From assembly GCA_046758845.1 (NCBI GenBank), contig JBHIBA010000187.1, positions 1 to 8,967 on the forward strand: a stretch of 8,967 bases of DNA. Reading direction: 5' to 3'. The first letter of the stretch is position 1, and every line of letters starts with the position of its first letter. The notes beneath the pieces are model-generated. The model saw nothing but the letters and a program-made list of their open reading frames with translations. It was not told the DNA's origin and made no database searches. The stretch comes from JBHIBA01 sp046758845. Its GTDB lineage: Bacteria > UBA8248 > JACPRG01 > G963555815. Positions 4,966-8,967 of this stretch are shown here, in pieces. The translations under genes were made by a program, and so were the position numbers.

Positions 4966-5744
4966 TGGTCAGGGCCCGGCCCCGCGGAAGTCCCCAGCGT
5001 TTCAAGACCGCCGCCATCGTCCCCGCCGCGGGGGCCGGGACCCGCCTCGGCGCCGCCGGGGCCAAGACCTTCAAGCAGTTCCGGCCGCTGGCCGGTCTGC
5101 CGGTGCTGGTTCACGTTTTACGGGCGCTCGATCGCTCTTCGGTCGATGCCGTCTACGTTGCCGCGCCGCCGGGGCAGGCGACCTGGGTGCGGCGGGAGAT
5201 GGTCCGGGCCTATGGGGTCCGCAAGGTCCGGGCCGTTGTTTCCGGCGGGTCGAGCCGCGGGGAATCGGTTCGCAAGTGCGTCGAGCGGGTGCCGGCCGGC
5301 TTCGATGTCCTCCTGGTTCATGACGGGGCGCGGCCGCTGGTGACGCCCGAGCTGATCGACGCCGTGACGGCCGCGGCTTATGAGCACGGGGCGGCCCTGG
5401 CCGCCGTTGCCGAGACCGACACCGTCAAGTCCGTGCGGAGGAAAGGGGCCGGCGGATGGGTCCGAAGGACGGTGAGCCGCGAGAGCCTCTGGCGGGCCCA
5501 GACGCCTCAAGCCTTCCGGGCGGAAGGGTTCCGCGAAGCCCTGCGGCGCGCTGCGGAGTCCGGCTTTGACGGACCGGACGACGCCTCCTTCGTCGAAGGG
5601 GCGGGGGGCCGCGTGTGGGTCGTCCCCGGCGATTTCCGCAATCTGAAGGTGACCAGCCCGACGGACCTTATGCTGGCGGAGGCCCTGCTCTCGGAGTCCT
5701 CCGGAAAGAAGCGACTGTCGGGATGGAGCAGAAGGGGAAGGTGA
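4965..5744 (+). CDS. ispD: 2-C-methyl-D-erythritol 4-phosphate cytidylyltransferase IspD
   Basis: IspD joins MEP and CTP to form CDP-methylerythritol with release of pyrophosphate, the third step of the non-mevalonate isoprenoid pathway in the cytoplasm. The 259-residue protein shows the nucleotide-binding loop VPAAGAGTRLG at 19-29, with K37 after it in FKQF (E. coli K27), VHDGARP at 118-124 (D120 as the metal ligand), R172 in TVSRE, the TPQAF motif at 180-184, and K228 in LKVTSPTDL (E. coli K213). The first 14 residues, basic and poorly conserved, extend past the usual start. ATG 4965 overlaps the previous stop by one base, so it is accepted. The C-terminal tail after 243 is also basic. The gene overlaps ispF; the two are separate proteins here rather than the IspDF fusion of some proteobacteria. 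Confidence 0.95.
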   Translation: MVRARPRGSPQRFKTAAIVPAAGAGTRLGAAGAKTFKQFRPLAGLPVLVHVLRALDRSSVDAVYVAAPPGQATWVRREMVRAYGVRKVRAVVSGGSSRGESVRKCVERVPAGFDVLLVHDGARPLVTPELIDAVTAAAYEHGAALAAVAETDTVKSVRRKGAGGWVRRTVSRESLWRAQTPQAFRAEGFREALRRAAESGFDGPDDASFVEGAGGRVWVVPGDFRNLKVTSPTDLMLAEALLSESSGKKRLSGWSRRGR

Positions 5745-6226
5745 TCCGGGTCGGCGTGGGATACGACGCGCACGCCCTGGCCGCCGGGCGAAAACTCATC
5801 TTAGGGGGCGTGGAGGTGCCTCACGTCCGGGGGCTCCTGGGCCACAGCGATGCTGATGTCGCCCTTCATGCGCTTTGCGATGCCCTGCTCGGGGCGGCCG
5901 CGCTGGGAGACATCGGCGGACGCTTTCCCGACACCGACGCCGAATATCGGGACATCTCGAGCCTGATCCTCCTGGAGCGCGTTCGCGAAGCCCTGGAGGA
6001 AAAGGGCGGTCGGCCCCTGAACGTGGACTTGACCGTGGTGGCACAGAAACCGAAGCTGGCCCCTTACGTCGCGGAGATGAGGAGCCGGATAGCCGCTTGC
6101 CTGGGCCTTCCCCTGGGGGCGGTGAGCGTCAAGGCCACAACAACAGAACGCCTCGGCTTCGCCGGACGTGAAGAAGGCATCGCGGCGTACGCCGTTTGCA
6201 CGATCGAGTCCGGCGACGACACCTGA
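5723..6226 (+). CDS. ispF: 2-C-methyl-D-erythritol 2,4-cyclodiphosphate synthase IspF
   Basis: IspF cyclises CDP-methylerythritol 2-phosphate to MEcPP with release of CMP, acting as a trimer with zinc at the subunit interfaces. From ATG 5723 it has 167 residues. The zinc ligands are D15 and H17 (GYDAH) and H49 (VALHALCDALLGA). HSDAD is at 41-45, DIGGRFPDTD at 63-72, and the C-terminal signature TTTERLGFAGREEGIAAYA at 139-157. The start is uncertain. ATG 5723 overlaps ispD by 22 bases and has a weak ribosome-binding site. GTG 5741 gives a classic 4-base GTGA overlap, sits just after a purine run and would make a 161-residue protein starting like E. coli IspF. IspE, the enzyme acting between IspD and IspF, is not in the window. 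Confidence 0.95.
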   Translation: MEQKGKVIRVGVGYDAHALAAGRKLILGGVEVPHVRGLLGHSDADVALHALCDALLGAAALGDIGGRFPDTDAEYRDISSLILLERVREALEEKGGRPLNVDLTVVAQKPKLAPYVAEMRSRIAACLGLPLGAVSVKATTTERLGFAGREEGIAAYAVCTIESGDDT

Positions 6227-6247
6227 GAGCGCTCCCCACGGGGTTCC

Positions 6248-7747
6248 ATGGCCCTTCGCGTCTTCAACACGCTGACCCGCAAACTGGAGACGTTCGAGCC
6301 CGTGACGCCGGGACGGGTGGGGATGTACGTGTGCGGCGTCACCGTCTACGACGACGTGCACCTGGGCCACGCGCGCGGCGCGCTGGCCTTTGAGATCATC
6401 CGCCGTTACCTCCAGTTCAAAGGGTATTCCGTCAAGTACGTGCGGAACCTCACCGACGTGGACGACAAGATCATCCAACGCGCCCAGCGCGAGGGGGTCC
6501 CGGCCGCCGACGTCGCCGACCGATACATCAAGACCTTCTACGAGGACATGAGACGACTGGGCGTTCCGCTGGCGGATGTTGAGCCCCGGGCCACCGAGCA
6601 CGTCCCCGGTATGGTGGAGATGATCCAGGGGTTGATCGAGAAGGGGTTCGCTTACGCCGCCGGCGGGGACGTCTATTTCTCGGTCAGGAATTTTGAGGGG
6701 TACGGGAGCCTATCCGGCAAGAACCCGGACGATCTGCAGGCCGGGGCGCGCGTGGAGGTGAGCGAGCGCAAGCAAGACCCCCTGGATTTCGCGCTGTGGA
6801 AGACCGCCAAGCCCGGGGAGCCCAGTTGGGACTCCCCCTGGGGAAAGGGACGGCCGGGTTGGCACATCGAGTGCTCCGTCATGTCGATCCGGCTCCTCGG
6901 CGGCGCCTTTGACATCCACGGAGGGGGAGAGGACCTGATCTTTCCCCACCACGAGAATGAGCGGGCCCAATCCTGCGCCTTCACCGGAGGCCCCCCCGCC
7001 CGCTATTGGCTCCACAACGGCCTCGTCCGCATCCACAAGGAGAAGATGTCAAAATCCACCGGTCTCTTTTTTGCGCTGAAGACCGTTTTGGAAAAATTCC
7101 ATCCCGAGGTTGTCCGTTTTCTCCTGGCCGGCTCCCACTACCGGAGCCCGCTGGAGTACTCCGAGGACGGTATGAAGGAAGCCTGGCGCGGCCTGGACCG
7201 CCTATATAACACCTTGCTTCGGGTGGAGGGGGTGTGCGCCAGGCCCGCGGCCCCGGAGAAAGAGGACTCGGCGCGGGCCGGCGGGGACCCGGCCTTGGAG
7301 GAGGCCGTGGGCCGGTTTGAGACGGATTTCACCGAAGCCATGGACACGGACTTCAACACCCCGCGGGCCATCGGGGCCATGTTCACGCTGGCACACGAGA
7401 TCCACGGGGCCGTAGACGGATCTGGCGGCCTTCCGGACGCGGCATCGGCGGGGTCTCTTCGCCGCGCCACATCCTCTCTCGTGGAGCGCGCGCGGGTCTT
7501 GACCGTCCTTTCCGAGGAGCCCGGCAGATGGGTGTTCCATCCGTTGGAAGCTGGGGTCTCCGAGGAGGCGGAGCTCGAGGATACGTTGGACGAGGAAACC
7601 ATCGAGCGTCTGATCCGCGACCGCCAGGAGGCGCGCGCCCGGAAAGACTGGTCGAAGGCCGATCGAATCCGCGATGAGCTCAAGGCCGGGAACATCGTTC
7701 TGGAGGACGGCCCGACCGGCACGCAGTGGAAGCGGGTTCGGGCGTGA
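6248..7747 (+). CDS. cysS: cysteinyl-tRNA synthetase CysS
   Basis: CysS is a class I synthetase that charges tRNA-Cys with cysteine using ATP in the cytoplasm. The 499-residue length is slightly above the usual 460. The HIGH motif appears as HLGH at 38-41. The substrate-selecting zinc site is complete: C29, C209 (GWHIECS), H234 and E238 (PHHENE). KMSKS is at 266-270 but is followed by TGLF where the family normally has LGNF or TGNF, so the usual asparagine is a leucine. The HIECSVMS, GGGEDL and HYRSPLEY (297-304) segments are typical of the family. A Glu/Ala-rich linker around 330-350 and another at 433-450 precede the C-terminal helical region RDRQEARARKDWSKADRIRD in two overlapping parts (457-476). 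ATG 6248 lies 21 bases after ispF. The stop overlaps the rlmB start by 4 bases. Confidence 0.96.
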   Translation: MALRVFNTLTRKLETFEPVTPGRVGMYVCGVTVYDDVHLGHARGALAFEIIRRYLQFKGYSVKYVRNLTDVDDKIIQRAQREGVPAADVADRYIKTFYEDMRRLGVPLADVEPRATEHVPGMVEMIQGLIEKGFAYAAGGDVYFSVRNFEGYGSLSGKNPDDLQAGARVEVSERKQDPLDFALWKTAKPGEPSWDSPWGKGRPGWHIECSVMSIRLLGGAFDIHGGGEDLIFPHHENERAQSCAFTGGPPARYWLHNGLVRIHKEKMSKSTGLFFALKTVLEKFHPEVVRFLLAGSHYRSPLEYSEDGMKEAWRGLDRLYNTLLRVEGVCARPAAPEKEDSARAGGDPALEEAVGRFETDFTEAMDTDFNTPRAIGAMFTLAHEIHGAVDGSGGLPDAASAGSLRRATSSLVERARVLTVLSEEPGRWVFHPLEAGVSEEAELEDTLDEETIERLIRDRQEARARKDWSKADRIRDELKAGNIVLEDGPTGTQWKRVRA

Positions 7748-8532
7748 AGCCGAAAGGCAAACCACGCGATCCCCGAGAAGAGAAGCGACAGACGATTTAC
7801 GGCGTTCGACCGGTCCTGGAGGCGCTGCGGGCGGGCCGCCGGGCCGTCGAGGGCGTGTGGCTCCTCGCTGGGCGCTCCGACCGGGCCGCGGCGGAGATCG
7901 GGGAAGCGGCCGGGCGGGCCGGCGTCCCGGTTCACCGGGAAGGGCGCGGGCGCCTGACCGAGCTGGCGGGAAGCCCGGACCATCAGGGGGTCGCCGCACG
8001 GGTCGGCCCTTTGCCCTTCGCAGAACTGGAGGATCTAGCTGGCAGGAAGATGCCGCACGGCGAAGCGGACGAGGCCTCCGGCGATACCCTCCTGGTTCTC
8101 GATGAGATCTTGGACCCGCGAAACTTCGGCGCCCTTTGCCGTTCGGCCCTGTCCCTGGGCTGCCGGGGCGTCATCTTTGCCAAAGACCGTTCAGCCGACC
8201 CAACGGCGGCGGCTGCGAAGGCGGCCGCGGGGGCCTTGGAACGGCTGCCGTTGTGTCGCGTCACGAACCTGCCGGGGGCCCTGGGGCGGCTGAAGGCGCT
8301 GGGTTACTGGATCGTCGGTCTGGCAGAGGATGCCGAGTCCTCGCCCGACGAGGTGTGGTGCGACGGCCCGGTGGCGCTTGTCGTCGGCTCGGAAGGACGG
8401 GGCCTAAGGCGACTGGTCCGAGAGCGCTGCGATCAGCTCATGAGGATCGCCACGGCCCCTGAGTGGCCGACGCTGAATGCCTCCGTGGCCGGCGCGATTG
8501 CCCTCTATGAGGTGAATGTTAGACGAAGGTGA
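7744..8532 (+). CDS. rlmB: 23S rRNA (guanosine-2'-O-)-methyltransferase RlmB, TrmH/SpoU family
   Basis: A SPOUT-class methyltransferase that transfers a methyl group from S-adenosylmethionine to the 2'-OH of a 23S rRNA nucleotide (G2251 in E. coli RlmB). From GTG 7744 it has 262 residues. Residues 17-95 are the SpoU substrate-binding domain opening with QTIYGVRPVLEAL. The catalytic domain carries motif 1 (LDEILDPRNFGALCRSA, with N127 and R133), motif 2 (ALVVGSEGRGLRRLV, 211-225) and motif 3 (LNASVAGAIALYEV, 244-257), which build the knotted AdoMet site. The KDRSADPTAAAAKAAAGALE stretch matches E. coli RlmB closely. GTG 7744 gives a 4-base overlap with cysS; GTG 7726 is an in-frame alternative adding 6 residues. 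It is the last protein gene of the cluster. Orthology to RlmB rather than another TrmH relative is likely but not certain. Confidence 0.9.
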   Translation: MKPKGKPRDPREEKRQTIYGVRPVLEALRAGRRAVEGVWLLAGRSDRAAAEIGEAAGRAGVPVHREGRGRLTELAGSPDHQGVAARVGPLPFAELEDLAGRKMPHGEADEASGDTLLVLDEILDPRNFGALCRSALSLGCRGVIFAKDRSADPTAAAAKAAAGALERLPLCRVTNLPGALGRLKALGYWIVGLAEDAESSPDEVWCDGPVALVVGSEGRGLRRLVRERCDQLMRIATAPEWPTLNASVAGAIALYEVNVRRR

Positions 8533-8575
8533 GCGGCGGGAGCGCCGATTCGGGCGACAGAGGGGTAAGATCTCG

Positions 8576-8596
8576 AAAAATGGGCCGAAACGGCCC
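8576..8596 (-). terminator. terminator-like hairpin, minus-strand polarity
   Basis: GGGCCG (8582-8587) pairs with CGGCCC (8591-8596) around an AAA loop. The A-tract at 8576-8580 becomes ATTTTT immediately after the stem on the minus strand, the form of an intrinsic terminator for leftward transcription. On the plus strand the stem is followed by CTGCCCTGCC, so it would be at best a weak stop for the rlmB transcript. It may still protect the rlmB mRNA 3' end. Confidence 0.5.
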
Positions 8597-8616
8597 CTGC
8601 CCTGCCACAAATATCG

Positions 8617-8645
8617 TTGACAACGTTGAAAAGGGTTTGCATAAT
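8617..8645 (+). promoter_or_regulatory. sigma70 promoter of the tRNA cluster
   Basis: A perfect TTGACA -35 (8617-8622), a 17-base spacer and CATAAT -10 (8640-8645) sit just ahead of tRNA-Thr. The start would be near 8652, about 11 bases before the mature tRNA. The promoter region is AT-rich, in contrast to the surrounding genes. It likely drives Thr, Tyr and Gly tRNAs together and perhaps whatever follows. Confidence 0.8.
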
Positions 8646-8662
8646 AAATAGTTTGAGTATAG

Positions 8663-8738
8663 GCTGGCGTAGCTCAGGTGGCAGAGCAGCTGACTTGTAA
8701 TCAGCAGGTCGGGGGTTCAAGTCCCTTCGCCAGCTCCA
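8663..8738 (+). tRNA. tRNA-Thr(TGT)
   Basis: A 76-nt cloverleaf. The acceptor is GCTGGCG/CGCCAGC, and the anticodon stem GCTGA/TCAGC closes loop CTTGTAA with anticodon TGT, reading ACA and probably other threonine codons. The T arm contains GTTCAAG, the discriminator is T and CCA is encoded. First of three tRNAs in the same transcript, 46 bases before tRNA-Tyr. Confidence 0.97.
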
Positions 8739-8784
8739 GGAGATCGGGTTCCATCGAAACTCCAGAGAATTCAATAGGTTCCGA

Positions 8785-8869
8785 GGGGAGGTTCCCGAGC
8801 GGCCAAAGGGAACAGACTGTAAATCTGTCGGCTCTGCCTTCGGAGGTTCGAATCCTCCCCTCCCCACCA
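8785..8869 (+). tRNA. tRNA-Tyr(GTA)
   Basis: An 85-nt class II tRNA with a long variable arm, as expected for bacterial tRNA-Tyr. The acceptor is GGGGAGG/CCTCCCC, the anticodon stem ACAGA/TCTGT closes loop CTGTAAA with anticodon GTA, and the T arm is GGAGG TTCGAAT CCTCC. The discriminator is A and CCA is encoded. It lies 21 bases before tRNA-Gly. Confidence 0.97.
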
Positions 8870-8890
8870 GCGTCAGGAATTTTGCGGCGA

Positions 8891-8967
8891 GCGGGAATAG
8901 CTCAGCTGGCTAGAGCATCGGCCTTCCAAGCCGAGGGTCGCGGGTTCGAATCCCGTTTCCCGCTCCA
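8891..8967 (+). tRNA. tRNA-Gly(TCC)
   Basis: A 77-nt cloverleaf whose encoded CCA ends on the last base of the window, so the gene is complete. The acceptor is GCGGGAA/TTCCCGC, the anticodon stem TCGGC/GCCGA closes loop CTTCCAA with anticodon TCC (GGA codons), and the T loop is TTCGAAT. The discriminator is T. Confidence 0.97.

Noticed and set aside
5615..5722. 36-residue upstream extension of IspF from ATG 5615
   Set aside because: It lies inside ispD with no conserved sequence; the IspF fold begins at VIRVGVGYDAH.
8505..8867. 120-residue minus-strand reading frame with RRDLNPRPADYKSAALPPE
   Set aside because: This is the antisense translation of tRNA-Thr and tRNA-Tyr, a common spurious protein in databases.

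Overview
This is a high-GC bacterial chromosome window of housekeeping character. It carries ATG, GTG and TTG starts, tightly overlapping genes, sigma70-type promoters and tRNA genes with encoded CCA ends. I cannot fix the taxon. The gene order yacL-type PIN/TRAM gene, ispD, ispF, cysS, rlmB resembles the Firmicutes yacL-to-rlmB region, while the tRNA order Thr-Tyr-Gly resembles the stretch ahead of tufB in enterobacteria. High GC and the general look suggest a deltaproteobacterium-like or NC10/Rokubacteria-like soil or sediment lineage. That placement is inference and weak.

Layout. Bases 1-388 hold no convincing gene. They contain a cluster of small palindromes and two copies of a 26-bp hairpin repeat facing each other, followed by a candidate promoter. 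Bases 389-1557 encode the alpha and beta halves of a split thiamine-diphosphate decarboxylase of the sulfopyruvate/phosphonopyruvate decarboxylase family. A secreted NMT1/THI5-like (TauA/SsuA-like) ABC substrate-binding protein follows at 1680-2687, without permease or ATPase genes. These three genes plausibly take up and decarboxylate a small anionic organic acid, but the substrate cannot be read from the sequence.

Bases 2912-3073 carry a tRNA-Arg(CCG) unit on the minus strand with its own near-consensus promoter and intrinsic terminator. It is divergent from moaC (molybdenum cofactor synthesis, 3296-3850), which has its own promoter and a leader hairpin that can cover its ribosome-binding site.

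Bases 3940-8532 are a compact co-directional cluster: a membrane PIN/TRAM protein, IspD and IspF (two steps of the MEP isoprenoid pathway), cysteinyl-tRNA synthetase and the 23S rRNA 2'-O-methyltransferase RlmB/TrmH-type enzyme. It mixes isoprenoid precursor supply with translation functions. A strong promoter at 8617-8645 then drives tRNA-Thr(TGT), tRNA-Tyr(GTA) and tRNA-Gly(TCC), the last ending exactly at the window edge. A tuf gene just beyond would fit the known order.

No CRISPR array, insertion sequence, phage gene or obvious novel defence system was found. The most interesting items are the paired hairpin repeat with a compensatory base-pair change, the decarboxylase/transport-protein cluster of unknown substrate, and the moaC leader hairpin.
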